A program made the position numbers and the translations under genes. The notes below the pieces were generated by a model. The model saw nothing but the letters and a program-made list of their open reading frames with translations. It had not been told where the DNA came from and made no database searches. A stretch of DNA of 64,000 nucleotides from CAZUMW01 sp964621615 (GTDB taxonomy: Bacteria > Desulfobacterota > WTBG01 > CAIYCZ01 > CAIRTM01): assembly GCA_964621615.1 (NCBI GenBank), contig CAZUMW010000003.1, positions 124,001 through 188,000 of the forward strand, written 5' to 3'. Every line of letters begins with the position of its first letter. Position 1 is the stretch's first letter. Of this stretch, positions 8,879 through 17,672 are shown piece by piece.

Positions 8879-9721
8879 ATGAAGGAAACCATATATTCAT
8901 CTGAGCCCGCGCTGCGAAACTGCGGGCAGCTGTTTCGGCAGATGGTTTGTGACATCATCACATGCCGTGAGCTTGCCTGGCAGCTTTTCATCCGTGATCT
9001 CAAAGCGCGTTACCGACAGACAATCGGGGGCTTTTTCTGGATTGTCGTGCCGCCCATTGTTACAACGCTTACGTTCGCTTTTTTGAATGCCCAGAAAATT
9101 ATCAATTTTGCCGAAACGCCGGTCCCTTACGCACCGTATGCGTTTGTCGGCATGCTGCTGTGGGGCAGCTTCCAGGATTCTGTTTTACACCCGCTCCAAT
9201 CGCTGGAAAAAAACACGGCGATTCTGATTAAAATACAATTTCCAAGCGAGGCGGTGCTTCTGAGCAGCATGGGAACCCTTGCATTTAATTTTCTGGTGAG
9301 AATGGCTCTGATGCTTCCTGTTTTCGTGTTTTTTGATATCGATGTGTCTGCGACAATGCTGCTGGCCCCGCTGGGTTTTCTGGCTGTCATTGTGCTCGGG
9401 CTTGCAATCAGCATTGTGCTTGCGCCGCTGGCGATGCTCTATAAAGATATCCAGAAAGGGCTGAGCGTTATTATGGGGTTCTGGATGTTTTTAACACCGG
9501 TAATCTACCCGCCGCCCAAACAGGGAGCCGCTCTGATTCTGGCAAAATATAATCCGGTGAGCCCTCTGCTGGTCACGGCGCGCGATTGGGCCTTCGGGTT
9601 TGAGCCGCAGTATCTTCAGAGCTTTTATGCTGTTGCGCTCATGTCCGCTGCTCTTTTTGCTCTCGGGTGGCTTTTGTATCGCCTTGCAAAACCGCATGTG
9701 GTTGCCAGGCTGGGGATGTAA
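8879..9721 (+). CDS. wzm: Polysaccharide ABC transporter permease
   Basis: This is a 280-residue ABC-2 type permease. After a short amphipathic N-terminus with the motif LKARYRQT, it has about six hydrophobic segments, the pattern of Wzm/KpsM/TagG permeases that export lipid-linked polysaccharides across the inner membrane. The next gene, the ATPase, starts two bases after the stop codon, so the two are translated as a pair. The protein pairs with Wzt to move a finished O-antigen or capsule chain. Confidence 0.92.
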   Translation: MKETIYSSEPALRNCGQLFRQMVCDIITCRELAWQLFIRDLKARYRQTIGGFFWIVVPPIVTTLTFAFLNAQKIINFAETPVPYAPYAFVGMLLWGSFQDSVLHPLQSLEKNTAILIKIQFPSEAVLLSSMGTLAFNFLVRMALMLPVFVFFDIDVSATMLLAPLGFLAVIVLGLAISIVLAPLAMLYKDIQKGLSVIMGFWMFLTPVIYPPPKQGAALILAKYNPVSPLLVTARDWAFGFEPQYLQSFYAVALMSAALFALGWLLYRLAKPHVVARLGM

Positions 9722-9723
9722 CA

Positions 9724-11067
9724 ATGGCCGTTAATGACGATGACAGCCGGCATATTCGGCACCGCAGCTCGCCAGACGAGGTTCTGCTGCGCGTTGAAAA
9801 TGCCGGAAAGAAATTCTGCACCGACCTCAAGCGCTCCCTGTGGTACGGGGTAAAGGATATCGCCTCCGAGGTTTTTGCGTTAAACAGCAAAGCCCGGCTG
9901 CGCAAACAGGAGTTCTGGGCAAACAAGAGCATTTCCTTTGAGCTGCGCCGGGGAGAAATTATCGGCATCATCGGGCCAAATGGAGCGGGAAAGACCACCC
10001 TGCTCAAAATGATCAACGGAATTATAAAGCCCGATGAGGGCACAATAACCATTAAGGGGGCTGTCGGGGCGCTTATAGCGCTCGGGGCGGGGTTTAACCC
10101 CATACTGACCGCGCGTGAAAATATTTATATAAACAGCGCGGTACTGGGAGTGCCGAAGCGCAAAATCGATGAATCAATTGAAAAGATCATAGCGTTTGCC
10201 GAGCTTGAAGATTTTGTCGACACGCCGGTACAGAATTACAGCTCGGGCATGCGGGTGCGCCTTGGCTTTTCTGTGGCAATCAACATCGCACCCGATGTCC
10301 TGATAATTGATGAAGTCCTGGCTGTCGGCGATCAGGCGTTCAAGCGGAAAGCACAGGAGCAAATCAGGAATCTGCTTTCTTCAGGCGTTGCCGTATTATT
10401 CGTGTCACACAATTTAACGCAGGTCGCCCGGCTGTGCTCACGTGTGATACATCTTGAGCACGGGAAAATAAAGTCCTTTGGTGATGCGGGCCGGATCGTA
10501 GCATCCTATATTGCCGAATCCGAAGAGCAGCCCCTGGGCAGCCCGCTTGATAATGCAGAAGCGATTATGACGCGGGCCGAGGCTGCAGATTGGGATAAGC
10601 TGATTGTGCACCGGATTCAGCTTTTCAATCAGAGCGGTGTGGAAACGGCATGCTTTAATACCTTTGATGATATCATCATTCAGATAACGTTCGAATTGCG
10701 GCGGCATTTGAAAAACATGGAGTTTCAGATAAAAATCAATACAATGTCAGGCGAGCTGGTGTGCAAGTCGATTGCAAAACAAAATGAAAGCGAGATTTTT
10801 GAGCTGCACGTCAGGCATGCTGTTCAGTGCCGGTTTATCAAGGCGCCCATAGGCAGAGGCCGCTATTCTATTGACCTTTTTGCCGGTGATGAGCACGGGT
10901 ATATGTTCAAGTCGACGATGGCTGCTGAAATCACATTCGAGACCCGCTATAATAATATAAAAAAAATCGGTGACTCGGTATGGTCGGATGAAGACGCGTA
11001 CAGCAATCTGAGAGAGGTGACTGATCCGAGCCTGGTACATGTGAAATCGCAGTGGGAGCGTTGGTAA
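9724..11067 (+). CDS. wzt: Polysaccharide ABC transporter ATPase with C-terminal glycan-binding domain
   Basis: This is a 447-residue ATPase when started at ATG 9724; the longer frame from 9667 overlaps wzm. Walker A is GPNGAGKTTLL (about residues 84-94), the signature is YSSGMRVRLG, and Walker B is VLIIDEVLAVGD. After the ATPase core (to about residue 250) comes a beta-rich extension of about 190 residues. Such an extension is found in Wzt proteins that recognise the non-reducing end of the exported chain, and implies that a terminal modification marks the polymer for export. The methyl- or sulfotransferases nearby could supply that mark. Confidence 0.92.
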   Translation: MAVNDDDSRHIRHRSSPDEVLLRVENAGKKFCTDLKRSLWYGVKDIASEVFALNSKARLRKQEFWANKSISFELRRGEIIGIIGPNGAGKTTLLKMINGIIKPDEGTITIKGAVGALIALGAGFNPILTARENIYINSAVLGVPKRKIDESIEKIIAFAELEDFVDTPVQNYSSGMRVRLGFSVAINIAPDVLIIDEVLAVGDQAFKRKAQEQIRNLLSSGVAVLFVSHNLTQVARLCSRVIHLEHGKIKSFGDAGRIVASYIAESEEQPLGSPLDNAEAIMTRAEAADWDKLIVHRIQLFNQSGVETACFNTFDDIIIQITFELRRHLKNMEFQIKINTMSGELVCKSIAKQNESEIFELHVRHAVQCRFIKAPIGRGRYSIDLFAGDEHGYMFKSTMAAEITFETRYNNIKKIGDSVWSDEDAYSNLREVTDPSLVHVKSQWERW

Positions 11068-11092
11068 CCTGCACAGAAATCATACGACTGCA

Positions 11093-12073
11093 ATGCAAAA
11101 GCCTCTGGTTTTACATATAGGTGTCGGGAAAACAGCGACCACATTGTGGCAGAAAAAAGTCTTTCCCCGGCACGGGGACATAGATTACCTCGGGCATCCG
11201 CCGCGCAATACCGCTTTGTCTGATCGCCATCAGAAAGTACAGCAGCTGACAAAAGCACTCATAAGCCTCGATGCGCTGGCCTTTGATGCATCCTACTGGA
11301 AACAGTTTTATGAAAGAGAAATTCAGCCGCATACCGCAGGCGATAAAACCAGAATATTGTCGGAGGAATGGCTGTCGGGGACGCCGGTTTCCCTGTTTCG
11401 AACAGATAGAGCGCTTATTGCCGGGCGGTTACGTGATGTGTTCGGGAAATGCTGCATTCTTATTGTTATCAGGGACCAGCTCAGCGTTGTGGAATCGATT
11501 TATGAAAAGCATCGCTTTATGGTTGAGCAGCTATATGATTGGCGCCGTCAGGACAGGCTTTTCACAGATGATATTTCATTTAGCGCATATATCGATTTGT
11601 TAATGAGAACGTCTGAATGGGGTATACTCTCATTGTATAAGTATTCCGGGTTGATTAATCTATATACATCGCTGTTCGGAAGGGAAAATGTAAAGGTTAT
11701 GCTGTATGAAGACTTTGATGGTAATAAAGAGCATTTTTGTCAGGAAATAGCTGATTTTCTTCAAATAAATTGTAAAGAATTGTTAATAAAGATGCCAAAT
11801 AGTAGATTGAAAATGAGGATATCTGATATTGATCAAAAAATTTTATTTTTAGAAAAAAACAAAAATATAAAAAATAGTATCTTAAGATTTTATATTAAGT
11901 TTTCATTGAAAAAATTATTAATAAAACAAAAGTTTTTAAAGCATACCAATCCGTATCGTGACCATTACACTGAGGAGACCAGGCAGAAAATACATGACTT
12001 TTTCAAAGAAGACAATCACATTATTGCTCGCCGGCTGGGGCTTAATCTGAATAAATACCGGTATCCTTTATAA
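11093..12073 (+). CDS. Sulfotransferase family protein
   Basis: This 326-residue protein opens with LHIGVGKTATTLWQ, a PAPS 5'-phosphosulfate loop, and has ILIVIRDQLSVVESIYEKH, where the Arg and Ser contact the 3'-phosphate of PAPS. It probably sulfates a sugar of the exported glycan. The first half has the GC-rich composition of the backbone, but from about 11.6 kb the gene becomes visibly AT-rich, rich in AAA, ATA and TTA codons, until its last 100 bases. This is the left edge of an AT-rich block that continues through the next genes and suggests recent import or a mosaic gene. Confidence 0.78.
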   Translation: MQKPLVLHIGVGKTATTLWQKKVFPRHGDIDYLGHPPRNTALSDRHQKVQQLTKALISLDALAFDASYWKQFYEREIQPHTAGDKTRILSEEWLSGTPVSLFRTDRALIAGRLRDVFGKCCILIVIRDQLSVVESIYEKHRFMVEQLYDWRRQDRLFTDDISFSAYIDLLMRTSEWGILSLYKYSGLINLYTSLFGRENVKVMLYEDFDGNKEHFCQEIADFLQINCKELLIKMPNSRLKMRISDIDQKILFLEKNKNIKNSILRFYIKFSLKKLLIKQKFLKHTNPYRDHYTEETRQKIHDFFKEDNHIIARRLGLNLNKYRYPL

Positions 12074-12083
12074 GAATACACCC

Positions 12084-12908
12084 ATGACCCTGCCGAATTT
12101 TATAATAGCAGGCGCTACCCGTTCGGGAACGTCATCGCTCCATGTGTACTTACGGAAGCACCCTGACGTATATATGCCTGAAAAAAAAGAATTGAATTAT
12201 TTTAATAATAACGAGGAATACAATAAAGGAATTGATTATTACCGGAAACATTTCGAACAGTATAACGGGGAAACAGCGGTAGGCGAAGCAACACCGATGT
12301 ATATGGAGAAAGGTATTGTGTACCATTCATCAGGTCAATACGGCTTTCAGGAGGGAAACGATGCCATTGAACGGATTGCCCATGATTTACACAACTGCCG
12401 CATAATTATAAGTGTGAGAAACCCTGTTGATCGTATTTTTTCCATGTACTGGAAAAATTTTTATCAGGGAAAATTACGCTATACATTACATCATTATTTA
12501 AAAATGGAAATACACGGGAAAACAACATGTCTCTCCTCACCGTTTTGTTTTTTGTATCGAAATAAATATGATATTCATTTAAGCAATATATATAATTATA
12601 TAAAAAAAGAGAATGTTTTGATTTTGTTTTTTGAGGAGTGGATTAATAATACAAATGAAACAATGAAGACAATATGTAAATTTTTAAATGTATCATATAT
12701 TAATAAATTTAATTTTTTTGAAAAAATTAATAAAATTAATATTTACAAAAATAATGATAAATATTTTAATTTTATAATTTTAAAAATTTTTAACAGGCTC
12801 AATCATAGAAAAACAAGAAATATAATTCTTGAAAACTTAGAAGATAGTATTGTTCATGCTGAGGCTCTGTTAGGGCGCTCTTTTGATCTCTGGAGAGTGA
12901 AACGCTAA
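12084..12908 (+). CDS. Sulfotransferase, heparan-sulfate sulfotransferase-like
   Basis: This 274-residue protein begins IIAGATRSGTSSLHVYL, the 5'-PSB loop of carbohydrate sulfotransferases, followed by KELNYF, the next strand seen in the heparan sulfate N/3-O-sulfotransferase type. IISVRNPVDRIFSMYW supplies the 3'-phosphate-binding Arg and Ser. The sequence is strongly AT-rich, most of all from 12.54 to 12.84 kb, with poly-Asn/Lys/Ile stretches towards the C-terminus. It starts 10 bases after the preceding sulfotransferase, so they are co-translated. Confidence 0.85.
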   Translation: MTLPNFIIAGATRSGTSSLHVYLRKHPDVYMPEKKELNYFNNNEEYNKGIDYYRKHFEQYNGETAVGEATPMYMEKGIVYHSSGQYGFQEGNDAIERIAHDLHNCRIIISVRNPVDRIFSMYWKNFYQGKLRYTLHHYLKMEIHGKTTCLSSPFCFLYRNKYDIHLSNIYNYIKKENVLILFFEEWINNTNETMKTICKFLNVSYINKFNFFEKINKINIYKNNDKYFNFIILKIFNRLNHRKTRNIILENLEDSIVHAEALLGRSFDLWRVKR

Positions 12909-12916
12909 TTGACATC

Positions 12917-13702
12917 ATGGATAAGAAGGCAATGTATGCGGTTGTGTTAAGCTGTGATGCGTATAGATCGTTAGCCGAGCATATGATCTGCCGGTACAGG
13001 ACGCTGTGGCCTGATCATCCGTTCTGTTTTCGGCTGCCGTATCAGCAATTAAACGGCACCGACACAGCACAGGTGAACTATATCCGGACACCGGCAGGAA
13101 TAAAAGACACCGTACTTACGTTATTGGACGACCTCGGTGATAACGAGTGGATATATTGGTGTATCGATGATAAATATCCTGTTTTTTTAGATACAAAAGT
13201 TAAAAAAATAGCTCAGTGGGTCCGCGAAATTACAGAGATAACTGTCAGCGGTATTTTATTTTCCCGGCCTGAGAAATTATATCAGAAGGGGACCCTGAAT
13301 AAAGACAGCATCACATCACATGGGGGTATAAAACTGCGCGGCCGGACCGGCTATGATGCGATATGGAACCATCAGTTTTTACGAGTCAAGGTTATACGGC
13401 ATTTATTTAATAATTTTCCGTCCCCGATTCATTGTGCGAAGAACATGGATCCGCTCAAAAGAAGCGTGACGCTTCCCCCGACGCACCGGTTGTTTGTAAC
13501 AAAAAAAAGTTATGCTGTTTTTGGAGAGAGCACGTCCCGCGGTTTATTGACAAAAAATTGTTACGACAGCATCATGAAAAATAATTTGCCGTTACCCCCC
13601 TGGTTCAGCCAGACGAACGGTGAAATAAAAATTCTCGGTAAAACCGGCTTTCTTACTTCGATGAGAATTTTTTTTGATAAAGTCCGGTCTGCAAAATTAT
13701 AA
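12917..13702 (+). CDS. Hypothetical protein, possible GT-A type transferase
   Basis: This 261-residue soluble protein starts 8 bases after a sulfotransferase gene. I do not recognise a family. The N-terminal AVVLSCDAY segment, the WIYWCIDDKYPVFLD segment (acidic pair at the place of a D-x-D) and the length all fit a small GT-A glycosyltransferase. The conserved-looking GLRGRTGYDAIWN-like stretch is not diagnostic. Context supports a role in the same glycan. It could also be an unrelated modifying enzyme. Confidence 0.5.
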   Translation: MDKKAMYAVVLSCDAYRSLAEHMICRYRTLWPDHPFCFRLPYQQLNGTDTAQVNYIRTPAGIKDTVLTLLDDLGDNEWIYWCIDDKYPVFLDTKVKKIAQWVREITEITVSGILFSRPEKLYQKGTLNKDSITSHGGIKLRGRTGYDAIWNHQFLRVKVIRHLFNNFPSPIHCAKNMDPLKRSVTLPPTHRLFVTKKSYAVFGESTSRGLLTKNCYDSIMKNNLPLPPWFSQTNGEIKILGKTGFLTSMRIFFDKVRSAKL

Positions 13703-13703
13703 T

Positions 13704-13727
13704 GTACTCCGCTGATTGGAGTACGTT
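13704..13727 (+). terminator. Weak stem-loop after the 12917 gene
   Basis: GTACTCC (13704-13710) and GGAGTAC (13718-13724) form a perfect 7-bp stem with a 7-base loop, two bases after the stop codon. The downstream T-run is poor (GTTTGTT), so termination is probably partial. It separates the preceding genes from the sulfotransferase at 13790. Confidence 0.45.
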
Positions 13728-13789
13728 TGTTCGGAATCCGGTAAACAATTTCGATTCTCTATTTTTCGGCGAACCTGTAAGCGTGCGAA

Positions 13790-14695
13790 ATGAATAATTT
13801 ATTTTTTATATTGTATGATTCACGATCCGGCTCTACTTTTCTTGCCAATCATTTGAGCAGATTATCTAATATTATTATACCCCCGGAAAATAATATAATT
13901 TCCTTACTTTTAAAAAAATATCCTATCGAACAAAAGGTATCATTGGCTGACGTCATGAATTCAATATATGAGGATAGCAAATTTCAGGACTGGAATCTTG
14001 AAAGGGAATATATTGCATCATATTTTAAAAACAAAAATATTGTAAGCATTAGAGAGTTTCTTGTTGGGTTGTTTTTTGTATATTGCACAAAGCTCGACAG
14101 TAAGGATTATCTTTTTGGAATAAAAAAGGGCAGTTATATCTTTTATTGGCGATCGATTAGAGCATTATTCCCTGAGGCAAAATTTGTGTGCCTCATACGA
14201 GACGGCAGAGCCGTATTTAACTCAAAAAAAAAGAGCATTTATTCAAAGACAGGAGAACCTTTTGAAAAAAGCCCTGTTCATGCTGCCGTTAAATGGAAAA
14301 ACAAAATTCATGAAATACGCAAACTGGAAGAAGAGCTGCCCGATAATACGCTTGTTGTATTATATGAAGACATAATGAAGGATTATGACCAAATGCTTGC
14401 TAAGATAAGTGAATTTTTGGGTGCCTCCCGGAATGCACAATATCATATGTATGCCCTGCCTGATAAGTATTCCAATCTTCACCCTCACATTGACAGCCCT
14501 CCCAAACTGGAACATATTAACAAATGGGAAAACGAGCTGTGTGATAATGAAATTGTAGCGTTTGAGACGATCGCGCACCAGGAATTACAAAAGAATGGAT
14601 ACCGGTTAAAAAGTAATAAAATTGAAAGGCTTACTATTCGATGCAGGCTGCAGTTAAAAAAATTTTTACGCAATACACGAATTGAGCGTACGTGA
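13790..14695 (+). CDS. Sulfotransferase family protein
   Basis: This 301-residue protein has LYDSRSGSTFLANHL at the N-terminus (PAPS 5'-phosphosulfate loop) and VCLIRDGRAVFNSKK (3'-phosphate site with Arg and Ser). This is the pattern of the Sulfotransfer_1/3 families. It is AT-rich and lysine-rich, like its neighbours. The family is clear from the two motifs. The acceptor sugar is unknown, and the enzyme is one of five possibly non-redundant sulfotransferases in the cluster. Confidence 0.82.
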   Translation: MNNLFFILYDSRSGSTFLANHLSRLSNIIIPPENNIISLLLKKYPIEQKVSLADVMNSIYEDSKFQDWNLEREYIASYFKNKNIVSIREFLVGLFFVYCTKLDSKDYLFGIKKGSYIFYWRSIRALFPEAKFVCLIRDGRAVFNSKKKSIYSKTGEPFEKSPVHAAVKWKNKIHEIRKLEEELPDNTLVVLYEDIMKDYDQMLAKISEFLGASRNAQYHMYALPDKYSNLHPHIDSPPKLEHINKWENELCDNEIVAFETIAHQELQKNGYRLKSNKIERLTIRCRLQLKKFLRNTRIERT

Positions 14696-14775
14696 GAAGA
14701 TGGTGTCGGAAAAGGGATCTCACAGGTGAGATAAGCAGCGACGTTTTTTCATGCATGTTCATATGGTAGGCAGTG

Positions 14776-15720
14776 ATGTTGATTATATGGAGTAGATTAA
14801 AAAAACAAAAGATTGCTAATGTGTCATTGCTTTATCATATGGTCGGCTATGATCATAAAAATAATTTTATTAACAATAATATACATGGGATTGATGAAGA
14901 TACATTCTATAGTCAAATAAAATTATTAAAAAATAAATTTAGTTTTATTTATATAGATGAGATGGTCGAGAGAATAAAAAAAAGAAAATCTATAAAAAAA
15001 CAGGCTTCAGTTACCTTTGATGACGGATATGTATCAATTTTGAATAAGGCTGTGCCGATTCTTGAGAGCTTAGAGATACCGGCGACACTTTTTTTGACAA
15101 CAAAGCTTATTACCGGAGGCTCTTTTTGGCGTGACAAGGTGCGATACATCATTAACACCGGAATGACGCAGGAATTTCTTTCCTACGCGCGTCGGCGGGA
15201 ACCGCTTTTTCATAATGTCCGGTCTGAATCTTTTTACCGTGAAACCAAGGACCCGGCTGTTATACACAGCGGGGCTGTTGAAACAATGCTGGACCGCTTT
15301 TTCTCGTACAAAGATATTGAGATCGAGCCGTATGCGAAAAAAACATATTGCAGTAAGAATGACCTTGCCGGCAGGCGGAATCGCTATCTGATGTTCGGCA
15401 ATCACACGCACAGCCATTATGTTTTATCCAGTCTTAACACAGATGAACAATATGAAGAGATTGTGCAGGCTGAAAAAATATTACATTTACTTGGGCTTCC
15501 CCTGTCAAAGGTTTTTTCCATCCCGTTTGGCCGGGATAGAGATTTTACTGCAGAAACACTCGACATACTCAGGCAGCGCGGGTATTCCGGGTATGCCATG
15601 TCTTCAGGGAGCACGATTGAAAATGCCTTTTCACCTGCAGTCGGCATCCGCAAAAATGACCTTGTCAGAATAAACCGGCTTATGCCTGAAAATAAACCAG
15701 CGGCATTTGTTCAACAATGA
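14776..15720 (+). CDS. Polysaccharide deacetylase (NodB-type)
   Basis: This 314-residue protein has the carbohydrate esterase 4 fold: SVTFDDGYVSILNKA holds the metal and base Asp pair, and LMFGNHTHSHY supplies the HxxxH-like metal ligands (H-x-H-S-H here). The enzyme would remove N-acetyl groups from an amino sugar, freeing amines that could then be N-sulfated by a neighbouring sulfotransferase, as in heparan sulfate maturation. That link is inference. I chose ATG 14776, spaced 5 bases after TAGG; a GTG one codon earlier is possible. The stop overlaps the next start (ATGA). Confidence 0.85.
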   Translation: MLIIWSRLKKQKIANVSLLYHMVGYDHKNNFINNNIHGIDEDTFYSQIKLLKNKFSFIYIDEMVERIKKRKSIKKQASVTFDDGYVSILNKAVPILESLEIPATLFLTTKLITGGSFWRDKVRYIINTGMTQEFLSYARRREPLFHNVRSESFYRETKDPAVIHSGAVETMLDRFFSYKDIEIEPYAKKTYCSKNDLAGRRNRYLMFGNHTHSHYVLSSLNTDEQYEEIVQAEKILHLLGLPLSKVFSIPFGRDRDFTAETLDILRQRGYSGYAMSSGSTIENAFSPAVGIRKNDLVRINRLMPENKPAAFVQQ

Positions 15721-16529
15721 GCAGAATAAACAGAAAACAAACGGGAGTATGCTTTGCTGTCGGGTGCGGGAGATCCGGAACCCATTTCCTCACGCGGATA
15801 TTTAAAGAGGATCCCGCCATTGCTTCTCATCATCTGGACACTATCGGTGAGTCAACCGGTGACAGCTTTCTTGAGTACTGCGAATGGAACCGGCTTCCGG
15901 TGGATCACGAAGGGTTTTTTCTGAATCGAAAAGAGCTGATAGACAGGTCAGCAGCAGCGGGCCGGTTATATTTTGAGGCAAATCCCTATCTTTCATTGAG
16001 CATTGTTCCCCTTCGCGAACGATTTAATGCACAGGTTATCGCCCTGGTGAGAAACCCCCATGATGTGGTTAACTCTCATTATGTGAAAGGCTGGTATGAA
16101 TACAATTTTGTGAGGGGAAGCAGCGCAAAGGCGCCCGGCTATCAATATCAAGCAAAAAGGGCAAACCATTTTTTCGGCAGAATTGTTCCGAGCGGCAATG
16201 AGTTCGACCGCTGGCTCCGGTTGTCAAGAATAGGAAAAATAGCATGGATGTGGAATGCGGTTAACAAAGAAATCATCAGTCAGCTCAGCGCTGTTCCGGA
16301 AGAGCATTGCCGGCTGATAAAGGTGGAACATATTGATTTCGATATGTATCTGCAGCTGCATTCTTTTATCGGCGGCAAAGCGGCGATGACAAAAAGCGAG
16401 TTCAGCAAAATCAAAAACAACAGGCCGGGGAAGGGACCTGAGAAGAGGCATATGTCCGATTGGTCGAGTCGGGAAAAAAGGGAATTTATAAAAGAAACAG
16501 AAGAAATGTGTTCGATCCTGAGCTACTGA
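15717..16529 (+). CDS. Sulfotransferase family protein
   Basis: This 270-residue protein starts inside the stop codon of the deacetylase gene (ATGA overlap), so the two are translationally coupled. VGCGRSGTHFLTRIF is the 5'-phosphosulfate loop and VIALVRNPHDVVNSHY the 3'-phosphate site. Composition returns here to that of the GC-richer backbone. Coupling to a deacetylase makes an N-sulfation or neighbouring O-sulfation role plausible. Confidence 0.82.
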   Translation: MSRINRKQTGVCFAVGCGRSGTHFLTRIFKEDPAIASHHLDTIGESTGDSFLEYCEWNRLPVDHEGFFLNRKELIDRSAAAGRLYFEANPYLSLSIVPLRERFNAQVIALVRNPHDVVNSHYVKGWYEYNFVRGSSAKAPGYQYQAKRANHFFGRIVPSGNEFDRWLRLSRIGKIAWMWNAVNKEIISQLSAVPEEHCRLIKVEHIDFDMYLQLHSFIGGKAAMTKSEFSKIKNNRPGKGPEKRHMSDWSSREKREFIKETEEMCSILSY

Positions 16530-16578
16530 ACAGATGCACGCACATTGTATGCAGGACGGCTGTCTTTACTCCGGGACG

Positions 16579-16598
16579 AACCATCATGATGGTTTTTT
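16579..16598 (+). terminator. Stem-loop with T-run abutting the next start codon
   Basis: AACCATCATGATGGTT (16579-16594) is a perfect 16-base palindrome followed by TTTT and then directly by the ATG of the next gene. It looks like an intrinsic terminator closing the sulfotransferase transcript. Because the next gene has no separate Shine-Dalgarno sequence, the hairpin may also limit that gene's translation. Confidence 0.55.
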
Positions 16599-17558
16599 AT
16601 GGATGATCACGATATTACCGTGGTAATACGCTCAGCGCAGGACCGTACCGCGGCCGTCTGCAGTTATTTGGTAGGAAAATTATTTTCCGGTGATCGCGTA
16701 TATAGTATTGAAGAAAGACCTTTCTCAGCCGCGGTGCGAGCGGCGCTCGCAATAGGAGCTGAGCGCAGCCGGCCGTGGACGATGGTTGTTGATGCTGATG
16801 TGCTGATATCTGCAGGCGGTGTGGCTGCCCTTTGTAATGCAGCCGAAGCCGCTCCTGATAATTTTTTTGCGGTACAGGGCCTTATTTTGGATAAATTTTT
16901 TCCGGTCTTCCGCCCGTCAGGCATTCATATGTACAGAACGTCTTTAATTGATACGGCTCTCAGGTGCATACCTGCAGAGGGCACTTCTTTGCGCCCTGAA
17001 TCGGATATGATCGATTCCATGGCTCAGATGGGCTGCCCGTGGCTGCAGTGTGACGCCGTGGTCGGGGTTCACGATTTTGAGCAATACTACGCCGATATAT
17101 TCAGGAAATGTTTTGTGCATGCGCACAAGCATCAAAGCGTTATCGGCAGAGCTGAAGCATACTGGCGGGAGCAGCTCGACAGGGATTATGACTTCCAGGT
17201 GGCGCTGTGGGGCAGCGCTCTCGGCAAATCACATACCGGGCCGGTTGCTATAGATAAACAATGTGCCGAAAGACAATTTTGTGAGGTTGCTTCGATTAAG
17301 GGGATTGAGGAGAAGCCGGAGCTGTCCACGGGGGGCGACGATGCTGTTGCGGACAAAATATTGGGCGCCTATGACAGGGACTCTTTTGCTGAGTTACAGG
17401 CTGCCTTTTTTCGCAAAGAGCGGTGGAACATGGTTCATCGGTACGATGCCGAGACAAACGATACGGGGGCTGCAGGGCGGATGCCGTTTGTGAGAAAAGT
17501 ACTGAGCGCAGCGGGCAATGGCCTGATAGCCCTCGGGAAGCGTCTGCGGCATCAGTAA
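16599..17558 (+). CDS. GT2-like glycosyltransferase / nucleotide-sugar binding protein
   Basis: This 319-residue protein has an N-terminal Rossmann-like strand order and PWTMVVDADVLIS, a D-x-D type metal site, which fits a GT-A transferase of the GT2/GT8 kind. The rest is not recognised. No membrane segment is visible. The ATG at 16599 follows a terminator-like hairpin directly and lacks a clear ribosome binding site, so the true start may differ. It is the last rightward gene of the glycan operon. Confidence 0.55.
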   Translation: MDDHDITVVIRSAQDRTAAVCSYLVGKLFSGDRVYSIEERPFSAAVRAALAIGAERSRPWTMVVDADVLISAGGVAALCNAAEAAPDNFFAVQGLILDKFFPVFRPSGIHMYRTSLIDTALRCIPAEGTSLRPESDMIDSMAQMGCPWLQCDAVVGVHDFEQYYADIFRKCFVHAHKHQSVIGRAEAYWREQLDRDYDFQVALWGSALGKSHTGPVAIDKQCAERQFCEVASIKGIEEKPELSTGGDDAVADKILGAYDRDSFAELQAAFFRKERWNMVHRYDAETNDTGAAGRMPFVRKVLSAAGNGLIALGKRLRHQ

Positions 17559-17672
17559 GCGGCTTCACGGACACCGCAAAGCGTTGTGCAGCGGGTGCAG
17601 CACAGCGGTTCGGGGTGCGGTGTTTTATTCTCACGGATAGAGCCTCATGCCGTGATGGCAGCAACTGTGCGG

